This document shows positions 51,712 through 60,811 of a DNA stretch of 64,000 nt, piece after piece. A program made the translations under genes and the position numbers. The stretch comes from Nocardia cyriacigeorgica (GTDB taxonomy: Bacteria; Actinomycetota; Actinomycetes; Mycobacteriales; Mycobacteriaceae): contig NZ_JARWNX010000062.1 in assembly GCF_029868385.1 (NCBI RefSeq), positions 496,001 to 560,000 on the forward strand, given 5' to 3'. Numbering within the stretch: the first letter of the stretch is position 1; every line of letters starts with the position of its first letter. The notes under the pieces were generated by a model that was not told the origin of the DNA, did not search any database, and saw only the letters and a program-made list of their open reading frames with translations.

Positions 51712-52730
51712 CGCTTCGCGTCTCCCCCGTCAGGCGTGCCCGGTTCGTCCGGATCCGCTTGCGCGGCCGCGATTCTGGCGCGGCGCTGCTCCGACAGATC
51801 GTTCTCCCACAGCGGTTGCAGCATGTGCCAGTCCGCAGGGTGAGCCGCGATATTGGCCGCGAAACGATCGGCCAGCGCCTGGGTGGCCGGTCCGATACCG
51901 CCCGAGACATCCAGCGGTGCACCGGCTTCCAGGCCCCAGGCCTCCTGCCCGGACTCGTCGACGGTGAACCAGGCGTGCACCGGCAGCAGCGCGGCACCGG
52001 TCTCGATCGCCAGTTTCGCCGCCCCTGCGGGCATCCAGGTGCGTTCGCCGAAGAAGTCCACCGGCACCCCCTTGCCGGTCAGATCACGTTCACCCATCAG
52101 GCAGATGATCTTGTTCTCCCGCAGTCGCGCCGCCAGCTGCGGAAACGGCGGCTGTTCGCCACCGGTCAGCGGGAACACCTCGAAGCCGAGGCTTTCCCGG
52201 TAGGCGACGAATCGTTCGAACAACGATTCCGGTTTCAGCCGCTCGGCCACGGTGGTGAAGGTGCCGTAGTTCTGCACCAGCCACATGCCCGCCATATCCC
52301 AGTTCCCGGAATGCGGCAGCACCAGGATCAGTCCGCGGCCGGCGTCGAGCGCGGCGTCCACATGGGTGAGGCCGCCGACCGGCATCCGACCCGAGGCCGC
52401 CAGCGCCGCATGGTCCATGGTCGGCAGGCGGAACGCCTCACGCCAGTAGCGGGCATAGGAGCGCATACTCGCGCGGATCAGATCGTCGGGCACCGCTTCG
52501 GGTGCCATGGCGAGCACGCGCGCGAGGTTTCGGCGCAGTTGTGGCGGGCCGCCACCGCGTACCGCGCGGTCGGCGCCCCAGTCGAACAGTCGGCGCGCGG
52601 TCCGCTCCGGCAGCGCCCGCACCAGCCGCCAACCCGCACCATAGGCACGGTCGCTGAGACCGCCCCTGATCCGGGCGGCGAGAGTGTCGTCGGGATGCTC
52701 GGCCGAGGGCCGGATGGCGGCCGCGGTCAT
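51708..52730 (-). CDS. patA: Phosphatidylinositol mannoside acyltransferase
   Basis: Acylates the mannose of PIM1/PIM2. It has 340 residues of the LpxL/HtrB-like acyltransferase fold: LVLPHSGNWDMAGMWLV contains the H-x4-D catalytic pair, with ICLMGERDLTGKGVPVDFFG and AAKLAIETGAALLPVHAW. ATG 52730 overlaps the pgsA stop. The longer open frame upstream lies inside pgsA. Confidence 0.93.
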   Translation of the reverse strand: MTAAAIRPSAEHPDDTLAARIRGGLSDRAYGAGWRLVRALPERTARRLFDWGADRAVRGGGPPQLRRNLARVLAMAPEAVPDDLIRASMRSYARYWREAFRLPTMDHAALAASGRMPVGGLTHVDAALDAGRGLILVLPHSGNWDMAGMWLVQNYGTFTTVAERLKPESLFERFVAYRESLGFEVFPLTGGEQPPFPQLAARLRENKIICLMGERDLTGKGVPVDFFGERTWMPAGAAKLAIETGAALLPVHAWFTVDESGQEAWGLEAGAPLDVSGGIGPATQALADRFAANIAAHPADWHMLQPLWENDLSEQRRARIAAAQADPDEPGTPDGGDAKR

Positions 52731-53413
52731 GACGACCGATCCGTCGAGTCCGCCGTCGGCTCCTGCGGACGTGCCATCGGGATGATGTCGCGCGCGCCCG
52801 GCGAACTGCGCACCGCGAGCACCCGCTGGAACACCGTCACGATGCTGAGCACCGCGAGGATCCACATCGCGACGTGCACCGCCCAGGTCAGCCATTCGAT
52901 CCCCCAGTATCCGCCGATGCCGGTGAGTCCGGCGCCGACCAGCACGATCACCAGCCGGTCCGGGCGTTCGATCAGACCACCGTCGGCCGAGAGTCCGCTG
53001 GCTTCGGCTCGTGCCTTCGCATACGAGATCACCTGCGAGGTCACCAGCACGACCAGGGTAGCGAACAGCAGCGGCTTGCTGTGCTCGTGATAGACCGCCC
53101 ACCAGGCCAGACCACCGAAGATCGCGCCGTCGGCGAGGCGATCGCAGGTGGCGTCGAGTACGGCGCCGTACTTCGTGCCGCCGCCGCGGGCCCGTGCCAT
53201 CGCGCCGTCGAGCATGTCGAACATGACGAACAGCCAGATCACCATGGTGCCCCAGAACAGGTGACCGGACGGGAACAGCGTGACCGCCGCGGCGATCGAG
53301 GCGGTGGTCCCGATGAGGGTCATCGCATCGGGGGTGAGGCCGGTGCGCACCAGTGCCCTGCCGAGCGGCGCCGTGGCTTTGGCGAACGTCGCGCGACCGA
53401 AGATGCTGAGCAC
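52727..53413 (-). CDS. pgsA: Phosphatidylinositol (phosphate) synthase PgsA1
   Basis: Joins CDP-diacylglycerol with inositol 1-phosphate. It has 228 residues with several TM segments. The CDP-alcohol phosphotransferase motif is complete: FDMLDGAMARARGGGTKYG then AVLDATCDRLAD (D-x2-D-G-x2-A-R-x8-G-x3-D-x3-D). GTG 53413 is the start, 4 bases after the HIT gene stop. Confidence 0.94.
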   Translation of the reverse strand: MLSIFGRATFAKATAPLGRALVRTGLTPDAMTLIGTTASIAAAVTLFPSGHLFWGTMVIWLFVMFDMLDGAMARARGGGTKYGAVLDATCDRLADGAIFGGLAWWAVYHEHSKPLLFATLVVLVTSQVISYAKARAEASGLSADGGLIERPDRLVIVLVGAGLTGIGGYWGIEWLTWAVHVAMWILAVLSIVTVFQRVLAVRSSPGARDIIPMARPQEPTADSTDRSS

Positions 53414-53417
53414 CGAT

Positions 53418-53999
53418 CTACACCTCGTCCCAGGCCGCCGCGAGCAGCGCCCTGGTCTCCCTGAGCAATTGGGGCATCACCTTCACCCCGCCGACCACGG
53501 TGATGAAGTTGGCGTCACCACCCCAGCGCGGCACGATGTGCTGGTGCAGGTGATCGGCCAGCGAACCGCCCGCGACGCCACCGAGATTGAGCCCGACATT
53601 GAATCCGTGCGGCCGTGACACCCGCTTCATCACCCGGATGGCCTGCTGGGTGAACGCCATCAGTTCGGCGCTCTCGGCGTCGGTGAGGTCTTCCAGATCG
53701 GCCACGCGACGGTATGGGACCACCATCATGTGACCGGGGTTGTACGGGTACAGGTTGAGCACCGCGTACACGAGTTCACCGCGGGCGATCACCAGCCCGT
53801 CCTCATCGGCCATTTTCGGGATATCGGTGAAGGGATGGCCGGTCGCGTCCTTGGGCGGCGCGGTGGCCGCCTCGGCGATATAGGACATCCGGTAGGGCGT
53901 CCACAGGCGCTGTAGCCGGTCCGGCTCGCCCGGACCGTGATCGACGATATCGCCGCCGTTGTCGGTACCGCGGAGCGCGGCGGCGCCGCTATCGCTCAT
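53418..53999 (-). CDS. HIT-family hydrolase/phosphorylase
   Basis: A 193-residue protein with ELVYAVLNLYPYNPGHMMVVPYRRVADLEDL and the histidine triad DHLHQHIVPRW. The homologue in the same position in mycobacteria is described as a diadenosine tetraphosphate phosphorylase. It overlaps the thrS stop by 4 bases. Confidence 0.92.
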   Translation of the reverse strand: MSDSGAAALRGTDNGGDIVDHGPGEPDRLQRLWTPYRMSYIAEAATAPPKDATGHPFTDIPKMADEDGLVIARGELVYAVLNLYPYNPGHMMVVPYRRVADLEDLTDAESAELMAFTQQAIRVMKRVSRPHGFNVGLNLGGVAGGSLADHLHQHIVPRWGGDANFITVVGGVKVMPQLLRETRALLAAAWDEV

Positions 54000-56065
54000 C
54001 GACGCTCACCGCCACCCGCGGGCAGGATCTCGAAGCCCTCCGCGGTCGGTGAGGCGTTGTCGCGGCGGGCGATCCAGTCCGCGATGGTCGCCACCGCGTC
54101 GGCCACCGGCACCCCGTTGACCTGGGTGCCGTCGCGGAACCGGAAGCTGACCGCATCGGCGTTGACATCACGCTCACCGGCCAGCAGCATGAACGGCACC
54201 TTCTGGGCAGTGTTGTTGAAGATCTTCTTCTGCATGCGGTCGTCGCTGCGATCCACATGCGCGCGCACCCCGGCCTCGTGCAGCAGCTCGATCACCCGGT
54301 CCAGATGCGGTGCGAATGCCTCCGCGACCGGGATGCCGACCACCTGGACCGGCGACAGCCAGGCCGGGAACGCGCCCGCGTAATGCTCGGTGAGCACACC
54401 GAAGAACCGCTCGATGGAGCCGAACAGGGCGCGGTGGATCATCACCGGACGCTGTTTGGTGCCGTCGGAGGCGGTGTATTCGAGGTCGAAGCGTTCGGGC
54501 AGGTTGAAATCGAGCTGGATGGTCGACATCTGCCAGGTCCGCCCGAGCGCGTCCTTGGCCTGCACCGAGATCTTCGGCCCGTAGAACGCGGCGCCGCCCG
54601 GATCGGGCACCAGGTCCAGGCCGGAGGCCGCGGCCACCTTCGACAGGGTCTCGGTGGCCTCCTCCCAGATCTCGTCGGAGCCGACGAACTTCTCCGGGTC
54701 CTTGGTGGACAGCTCCAGGTAGAAATCGTCGAGGCCGTAATCGGCGAGCAGACCGAGCACGAAGTGCAGGGTGTCGGTCAGCTCCGCGTGCATCTGCTCC
54801 TTGGTGCAGTAGATGTGCGCGTCGTCCTGGGTCATACCGCGCACGCGGGTCAGACCGTGCACCACACCGGACTTCTCGTACCGGTACACCGAGCCGAATT
54901 CGAACAGCCGCAGCGGCAGCTCCCGATACGACCGGCCGCGGGACCGGAAGATCAGGTTGTGCATCGGGCAGTTCATCGGCTTGACGTAATAATCCTGGCC
55001 GGGTTTGCGGACGGTGCCGTCCTCGTTGTATTCGGCGTCCAGGTGCATGGCCGGGAACATGCCGTCGCGGTACCAGTCGAGGTGACCGGAGACCTCGAAC
55101 AGGTGGCCCTTGGTGATGTGCGGGGTGTTGACGAACTCGTAACCGGCCGCCACATGCCTGCGCCGGGAGTACTCCTCGAGTTCCTTGCGGATGATGCCGC
55201 CCTTGGGGTGGAAGACCGGCAGGCCGGAGCCCAGTTCGTCGGGGAAGCTGAACAGGTCCAGCTCGAGGCCGAGCTTGCGGTGGTCACGGCGTTCGGCCTC
55301 GGCCAGCAGATGCATATGCTCGTCGAGCGCCTCGGTCGATTCCCAGGCGGTGCCGTACACCCGCTGCAAATCCTCGCGGTTCTGATCACCACGCCAGTAG
55401 GCGGCGGAACTGCGGGTGAGTTTGAACGCCGGGATGAACTTGGTGGTGGGGATATGCGGGCCGCGGCACAGATCCCCCCAGACCCGCTCGCCCGAGCGCG
55501 GATCGAGATTGTCGTAGATGGTCAGCTCTTTACCGCCGACCTCCATCACCTCTGGATCGTCGATACCGGACTTATCGCTGATCAGCTCCAGTTTGAACGG
55601 CTCGTTCGCCAGTTCGACCCGCGCGTCCTCGACCTCGACCACCCGGCGCGAAAACCGTTGCGCGCCTTTGATGATCTTCTTCATCCTGGATTCCAGCTTG
55701 GCCAGATCCTCCGGGGTGAACGGCTTGTCGACGCGGAAGTCGTAGTAGAAGCCGTCCTTGATCGGCGGACCGATGCCGAGCTTGGCCTCCGGGAACTCCT
55801 GCTGCACGGCCTGGGCCAGCACATGGGCGGCCGAATGCCGGATGACGCTGCGTCCGGCCTCGGTGTTGGCGGCGACCGCGGTCACCTCGACGTCGACGTC
55901 CGGGGTCCACGACAGATCCTTGAGGTCGCCCGCGGCGTCACGGACGACGACGATGGTCTCCGGCCCCTTGGTTGGCAGGCCCGCCTCCCGCACCGCGGCA
56001 CCCGCCGTAGTCCCGGCCGGCACCCGGACGAGGGCGGCTGGGCTGAGGGGTGCTGTGGTGGTCAC
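53996..56065 (-). CDS. thrS: Threonyl-tRNA synthetase
   Basis: Charges tRNA-Thr. It has 689 residues: TGS domain (1-70), editing domain with HSAAHVLAQAVQQ and GPPIKDGFYYDF, class II core with KPMNCPMHNLIF (zinc Cys), FRYEKSG-type motif 2 (VYRYEKSGVVHGLTRVRGMTQDDAHIYC) and MIHRALFGSIERF (motif 3), and the anticodon-binding domain. GTG 56065 has AAGGAGAG 7 bases upstream. Confidence 0.96.
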   Translation of the reverse strand: MTTTAPLSPAALVRVPAGTTAGAAVREAGLPTKGPETIVVVRDAAGDLKDLSWTPDVDVEVTAVAANTEAGRSVIRHSAAHVLAQAVQQEFPEAKLGIGPPIKDGFYYDFRVDKPFTPEDLAKLESRMKKIIKGAQRFSRRVVEVEDARVELANEPFKLELISDKSGIDDPEVMEVGGKELTIYDNLDPRSGERVWGDLCRGPHIPTTKFIPAFKLTRSSAAYWRGDQNREDLQRVYGTAWESTEALDEHMHLLAEAERRDHRKLGLELDLFSFPDELGSGLPVFHPKGGIIRKELEEYSRRRHVAAGYEFVNTPHITKGHLFEVSGHLDWYRDGMFPAMHLDAEYNEDGTVRKPGQDYYVKPMNCPMHNLIFRSRGRSYRELPLRLFEFGSVYRYEKSGVVHGLTRVRGMTQDDAHIYCTKEQMHAELTDTLHFVLGLLADYGLDDFYLELSTKDPEKFVGSDEIWEEATETLSKVAAASGLDLVPDPGGAAFYGPKISVQAKDALGRTWQMSTIQLDFNLPERFDLEYTASDGTKQRPVMIHRALFGSIERFFGVLTEHYAGAFPAWLSPVQVVGIPVAEAFAPHLDRVIELLHEAGVRAHVDRSDDRMQKKIFNNTAQKVPFMLLAGERDVNADAVSFRFRDGTQVNGVPVADAVATIADWIARRDNASPTAEGFEILPAGGGERR

Positions 56066-56323
56066 GGCGGCGCTCTCCTTGGTTTTCGCGGCCGGGTCCT
56101 TCCGGCTCGCTCCGGTTGTCGGGCAGCAGCGCCTCGGTCCGGGTTCATCCCGGCTGGTGACGGCTGCTCCGTCGATCTCTGGCCGGACGGAACCCGGCCG
56201 CGACCATGCTATCGGGACGAGCGTGCCCATGTGTCGACGGACCGGGGCGGCGAGCCGAGCCGGAACCCGTCCGCCGATCGGAGTCGCCGGTATCGGCGCC
56301 CGCTCCCGTCGCAGGGCCGGTGA

Positions 56324-57085
56324 TCAGGCCCGCGCGGCCAGCTCGGTGAGCAGCCGCTCCCGTTCGGCGGCCGGACGCTTCGGGCAGGAGGTGCACATCT
56401 GGCATCCGGGCACTTCGTAGACCAGGCAGCAGGAGATGCGGCGAACGAACGTTCTGGCGCCGATCTCGGTGAACCGCGGCGACGGGAGCCGACCGCCGAT
56501 ATCGGTGGCCAACCGGGTACCGGCCGCCGGGGCACCCGCATCGATGGCCCGATTGCCGATCGCGTCCGCGACCACCGCCCACAGCGCGGCCGGTCGCGCC
56601 CCGGACACGGCCGCCACCTGCGCTATCACCGCCGTGAGTGTTTCCTGGAGCGCGGTGCCCGCCGGGGTCGCACCGTTGCCGGGCTCCTCGGTCCTGCCGT
56701 CCCGCACCGCCTCGTCCACGGCGCGCTCGGCGGTGTCGGTACATGAGCACGCATCGCCGTCGGGGTCGACCGACCGGGTTTCGCCGGTGGGCTCGTCGTC
56801 CGCAACCGCTCCGAACACGATCCGGTCGACCCCGCCGTCCGGGCGGACCTCGCAGGCGATGCGGTCGAGTTCGGCCGAGGGTGCGGGCAGCTGCGCCGCG
56901 TAGGCGCGCGCGATCGGTTCGACCAGGGCCGAGGCCACCATGCACCACCACAGAGTGCCGCCGATTCGCGGTGAACCGGTCCCCCATGACTCGCCCATCT
57001 CGGCGATCCGCGCCGTCAGCCAGTCCGGGTCGGTGAGTGTTCGGCCCGGGACCGTGTTCACGACATCAGGGGACTGCGCAACCAT
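56324..57085 (-). CDS. FhuF-like [2Fe-2S] protein
   Basis: A 253-residue protein. The C-terminus RRISCCLVYEVPGCQMCTSCP gives the Cys-Cys-x10-Cys-x2-Cys ligand set of FhuF-type ferric-siderophore reductases. The upstream region has WWCMVASALVEPIARAY. A Cys/Asp-rich insert (DGDACSCTDTAE, about 140-160) is unusual. It may release iron from siderophores. ATG 57085 overlaps the preceding gene by 28 bases. Confidence 0.85.
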   Translation of the reverse strand: MVAQSPDVVNTVPGRTLTDPDWLTARIAEMGESWGTGSPRIGGTLWWCMVASALVEPIARAYAAQLPAPSAELDRIACEVRPDGGVDRIVFGAVADDEPTGETRSVDPDGDACSCTDTAERAVDEAVRDGRTEEPGNGATPAGTALQETLTAVIAQVAAVSGARPAALWAVVADAIGNRAIDAGAPAAGTRLATDIGGRLPSPRFTEIGARTFVRRISCCLVYEVPGCQMCTSCPKRPAAERERLLTELAARA

Positions 57086-57489
57086 TGCCACTCGACTCCG
57101 ATCCAGCCGCCGATCAATCCGAATGTGCCGAGAACCCACAGTGTTGCCACGACCAGCGCGGCGGTGGCCAGTGCGGCCAATGCTTTGAAGACCGTTCCCC
57201 GCCCGCCGTACCAGGCCATGACCTGCCGGTATCGGTCCCGCAACCATCCGAGGGCACGGCGCGCCCAGGAGAATTCGGTGGCCAGGATGCCGAGACCGGC
57301 GAACACCATCGCCCAGCCCGGTCCGGGATAGGGAATCGCGACGATGCCGACGACGAGCACGGCGGTCCCGACCAGCGCCACCCCGATCCGGTAGACGAGG
57401 TTCAGGGTAGGGCGCGCGGACACCCGGTCCCGGAAGGCGCGCCAGGAGTTCGGCTTGGCGGACGGCTGCTTGTCCAGCTCGATGCTCAC
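57058..57489 (-). CDS. PGPGW-motif membrane protein (TIGR02611 type)
   Basis: A 143-residue membrane protein with YRIGVALVGTAVLVVGIVAIPYPGPGWAMVFAGLGILATEF, the PGPGW motif that defines this actinobacterial family, and a second hydrophobic hairpin near the end. The function is unknown. It overlaps the FhuF-like gene. Confidence 0.85.
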   Translation of the reverse strand: MSIELDKQPSAKPNSWRAFRDRVSARPTLNLVYRIGVALVGTAVLVVGIVAIPYPGPGWAMVFAGLGILATEFSWARRALGWLRDRYRQVMAWYGGRGTVFKALAALATAALVVATLWVLGTFGLIGGWIGVEWQWLRSPLMS

Positions 57490-57639
57490 ACCACCCAGAC
57501 TAGAGGTGCGGCGGCGGACGAGCCTATCGATGAACCGCGGATGGCCGCGGCCACCGAAGGCCGCGGCCGCCGGTGTTTCCGAGTTCCCGCCCCACCTGGT
57601 GGCGGGGCGGGAACTCCTGATGGTCGTGCCGTGGGCCGA

Positions 57640-59907
57640 TCACACCAACTGGGCCGCGACGCGGCGGCCGGACTCGTCGATATGGGCGATCCCGTCCACG
57701 CTGACCTCGATCACCCGCGCACTGGCGATATCGAAGAACAGCCCCGACACCGTCACCCCGCGTTCGGCGACCGCGCGGCTCACCACCGGATGCTGATGCA
57801 GATGCTCGAGCTGCACGGCGACATTGACCATGCTGAGCTGGTCCACCTCACCGAACCCGGCGGCGGCTGCCGCCCGGCGCACCGGATGGTCGCCACGGAA
57901 CCGGTCGAGGCTGGGCCTGGCGTGCTCGAGCCAGCCGTCGATTTCGGGCCCGCACGGTTGCCCGGAGTGCAGCGCCGTCATCGCGCCGCAGGAGGAGTGA
58001 CCGCACACCACCACCGAGCGCACGCTGAGGTTCTGGAGCGCGAACACCAGCGCCGATTCCACCGACGGATCGCCGTGCTCGGGGACGAGGTTGCCCACAT
58101 TGCGCACGGTGAACAGGTCGCCCGGACCGCTGTTGGTGATGATGTTGGGCACGATTCGCGAGTCCGAGCAGGTCAGGAAGAACGAATCCGGGTCCTGCCG
58201 GTCACGCAGTTCGTCCAGATGCGGACGCACCAGATGCGCGTGGCCGCGGTGGTAGGCGGCGATACCGCTGACGATCGGATCGTCGATATCGTCGCTGCCT
58301 TTCTTCTCGTCCCGGTCGCTCACCCGCCACGGGCCGAGCACATCGTCGAGGACGACGCGCCCGAAGCTGCGGGCGGGCGGTGCGCTGGTCGCGGCTTCCA
58401 TCCGCGCCGAGCCGATCTCCACGAAATCGACGGTGCCACCGTTGGCTTCGTGCTGGCGGGCCCAGTCGATGATGGCCTCGTAGGCGGCGTGATCGAGGAA
58501 GTCGACGGTCATCTCGACGGTGACGTCCACTCCGGCGGGAACCTTGGCGAAGGTGGTCGACAACTTCGGCAGTGCGAGGAAGGTGCACGATCCGTCGATG
58601 CTCACCAGCCACCGGTCGCTGCCCGCCAGCGGCTTGGCGTCGACGGTGACGCGCACGATGCGCCACAGCAGCAGCGCGAACGCCAGTGCCAGACCGATCA
58701 GCACGCCTTCGAGCAGGTTGAGGAACACCACCCCGGCGAGGGTGACCGCGTAGACGATCAGATCGCCGGTGCGGTGCGCCAGCTTGATGTGCGCCGTCTT
58801 GACCAGCTGCACACCGATCACGATCAGCAGTCCGGCCAGCGCCGCCATCGGGATCTGCTGCACCAGACCGACCAGCGCGACCGAGAACAACAGCACCCAG
58901 ACACCGTGCAGGACTGCCGAAGCCCGGCTGCGGGCACCGGCCACCACATTGGTCGAGCTGCGCACGATGACGCCGGTGACCGGCAGACCGCCGAGCAGAC
59001 CCGACACCACGTTGGCCGAACCCTGACCGATCATCTCCCGGTCGAAGTTGGCCCGCGGACCGGTATGCATCTTATCGATCGCGACCGCCGACAGCAGGCT
59101 TTCCACGCTGGCGATCAGCGCGAAGGTGAGGATCATCAGCGCGACACCGGCCCAGTCACTGTTCGGCAGCGCGGGCAACCCGATCGCGTCGAACAGCGAG
59201 CCGTTCAGCTCGATGCGCTGCACATCGGTGGGCAGGACCAGGGAGAGCACGGTGGCCAGCAGGATCGCCACCAGCGGGCCGGGCACCACTCGGACGCGTT
59301 CGGGCATGTACTTCCAGCCGAGCATGACCGCGATGACGACCAGGCCGACGAAGGCGCCGCCGATGTGCAGCGACCCCAGCTGGGCGGGCAGTGAGGTGAT
59401 GTTGGCCCAGGCCGAGCTCTCCGAATCACCGCCGAGCAGCACATGAACCTGCTGCAACGCGATGGTGACACCGATACCGGCGAGCATCGCATGCACCACA
59501 ACGGGCGCGACGGCCAGGGCGGCACGGGCAATTCGGCTCAGGCCGAACAGGATCTGTAACACACCGGCCGCGACGACGATGAAACCGGTGACGCGCCAGC
59601 CGAACTGGTTGATGGATTCGGCGACGATGACGGTGAGACCGGCGGCGGGGCCGCTCACCTGGAGGGCGGAACCGCCGAGGGCTCCGGCGACGACACCACC
59701 GATCACGGCGGCGATGAGACCGGCGGCGACAGGCGCACCGGAGGCGATCGCGATACCGAGTGACAGCGGCAGAGCGACCAGGAAGACCACGATCGAAGCA
59801 GGCAGATCGTAGCGCAGGATCGACGACATTCGTTCGGACAGGGAGGTGGATCCGACCGGATCGCCTGGCGGCGAGAGCGGGGGGTTCGGATCGATCTTGG
59901 TAGCCAT
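57640..59907 (-). CDS. SulP transporter fused to beta-carbonic anhydrase
   Basis: A 755-residue fusion. The N-terminal 430 residues are a SulP/SLC26 membrane transporter (ALPLSLGIAIASGAPVAAGLIAAVIGG, GPAAGLTVIVAESI, GLLGGLPVTGVIVRSSTNV), followed by a STAS-like region (about 440-540). The last 190 residues or so are a beta-carbonic anhydrase with zinc-site motifs TCSDSRIVPN and CGHSSCGAM. It probably imports bicarbonate or another anion and interconverts it with CO2 at the membrane. GGAG stands 7 bases before ATG 59907. Confidence 0.93.
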   Translation of the reverse strand: MATKIDPNPPLSPPGDPVGSTSLSERMSSILRYDLPASIVVFLVALPLSLGIAIASGAPVAAGLIAAVIGGVVAGALGGSALQVSGPAAGLTVIVAESINQFGWRVTGFIVVAAGVLQILFGLSRIARAALAVAPVVVHAMLAGIGVTIALQQVHVLLGGDSESSAWANITSLPAQLGSLHIGGAFVGLVVIAVMLGWKYMPERVRVVPGPLVAILLATVLSLVLPTDVQRIELNGSLFDAIGLPALPNSDWAGVALMILTFALIASVESLLSAVAIDKMHTGPRANFDREMIGQGSANVVSGLLGGLPVTGVIVRSSTNVVAGARSRASAVLHGVWVLLFSVALVGLVQQIPMAALAGLLIVIGVQLVKTAHIKLAHRTGDLIVYAVTLAGVVFLNLLEGVLIGLALAFALLLWRIVRVTVDAKPLAGSDRWLVSIDGSCTFLALPKLSTTFAKVPAGVDVTVEMTVDFLDHAAYEAIIDWARQHEANGGTVDFVEIGSARMEAATSAPPARSFGRVVLDDVLGPWRVSDRDEKKGSDDIDDPIVSGIAAYHRGHAHLVRPHLDELRDRQDPDSFFLTCSDSRIVPNIITNSGPGDLFTVRNVGNLVPEHGDPSVESALVFALQNLSVRSVVVCGHSSCGAMTALHSGQPCGPEIDGWLEHARPSLDRFRGDHPVRRAAAAAGFGEVDQLSMVNVAVQLEHLHQHPVVSRAVAERGVTVSGLFFDIASARVIEVSVDGIAHIDESGRRVAAQLV

Positions 59908-60052
59908 TGTTCTCCTTCGCCGACTCGGCAAACGCCGAGGTCGGTTGACGATCAACATGTCCAGTCGGGCAAGGACCGCGAACCGGCATCTCGCGGTGAA
60001 GAGGCTCTCGGTACGGCGGCGGACCGAGATTTAAACCACAACAATGATATTG

Positions 60053-60070
60053 GTAAAGACTTAGCAAAGC
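60053..60070. repeat. 18-base motif, copy 1
   Basis: GTAAAGACTTAGCAAAGC, differing at one base from the copy at 60580. It lies about 150 bases upstream of the SulP-CA start, in the expected promoter zone. It may be a regulator site. Confidence 0.5.
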
Positions 60071-60579
60071 CTGAGAAGCGGACATTTCGTACGCAGCGCC
60101 ACAATCAGACGGGTGCGTGATTCACAACACATGACGCGTCCAGTCACCGTTCGCGGCACATGACCCCGAGCAGATCCGAGTGAGGACGCCGAGCCCTGCC
60201 GCCATTCACACGCCGAGCGCGACAGGACGAGCCGAATGGCGGTCATCTCGCAATGTTCGACAGCATCGCGACGAGGCGCACGCGCCGGATGCCCGCCGCC
60301 TGGGCGACCCTCCGAAAACCCTGCGCTGCGGTGCGATTCACCTGGTCAGGAACATCCCGACAGGCGGGGCGAGGCGGCCGGACATGGTGGCCGAGGTGTG
60401 ACGAGGTCCGTGATGCGGGATCGGTGTCGGTCGACATATTTCTCCTTCGCCGGTCCGGTGGGAGCCGATCCGGTTCATCGGTGGAACATGCACTGGCATC
60501 GAGATCGAGCGCGGGCGGGGCGGTGGCACGGACTCGCCGTGCCGACGGTGACGCCTGGGCAACGCGGAACAGATCAATA

Positions 60580-60597
60580 GTAAAGACTTACCAAAGC
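60580..60597. repeat. 18-base motif, copy 2
   Basis: GTAAAGACTTACCAAAGC, the second copy of the motif at 60053, in the same orientation, in a second AT-rich block. Confidence 0.5.
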
Positions 60598-60642
60598 TCC
60601 CGAAAAGCCTTTGAGTCCCGAAGATGACAACCGCTATCAAAC

Positions 60643-60658
60643 TGTGACACAGACCACA
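60643..60658. promoter_or_regulatory. CRP/GlxR-like site
   Basis: TGTGA-N6-CCACA, one base from the TGTGA-N6-TCACA consensus, and within a perfect ACTGTG/CACAGT inverted repeat. Which transcript it controls is unclear. Confidence 0.45.
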
Positions 60659-60762
60659 GTCTTAGCTTTCCAGCTATGGGAAAGGTTGGCGCACAGCGCC
60701 ACAACGACAAGCGGGCCCTCTGCGGTCTCGGCATCGACGGCGGGGCCGTGCCGAAACGGGAG

Positions 60763-60789
60763 ACGGCCCGCACCAGTGGTGCGGGCCGT
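60763..60789 (-). terminator. Terminator of the prp operon
   Basis: A 12-bp perfect stem ACGGCCCGCACC with its complement and a 3-base loop, 23 bases after the prpC stop on the minus strand. It is followed there by CTCCCGTTTCG. Confidence 0.7.
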
Positions 60790-60811
60790 TCCGGGAAGTG
60801 CCGTCTGCCGG

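Larger units (their letters stand above)
59908..60762. other. Long regulatory gap upstream of the SulP-CA gene
   Basis: About 850 bases without a supported gene. An AT-rich block (60030-60070) and another near 60570-60600 share an 18-base motif (entries at 60053 and 60580). CAGCGCCACAA recurs at 60094 and 60694. A CRP-like site lies at 60643. The middle part (60110-60560) has open frames on both strands with no domain. It may hold the SulP-CA promoter and the remains of a lost gene. Confidence 0.5.

Noticed and set aside
56066..56323. T-box or other riboswitch upstream of thrS
   Set aside because: No T-box sequence or convincing antiterminator pairing was found in the 258 bases upstream.
60053..60597. 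18-base motifs as RamB/PrpR binding sites for the prp operon
   Set aside because: The ACTTnnCAAAG part resembles RamB-type sites, but the motifs lie downstream of prpC, not upstream of prpD, so the assignment is not supported.
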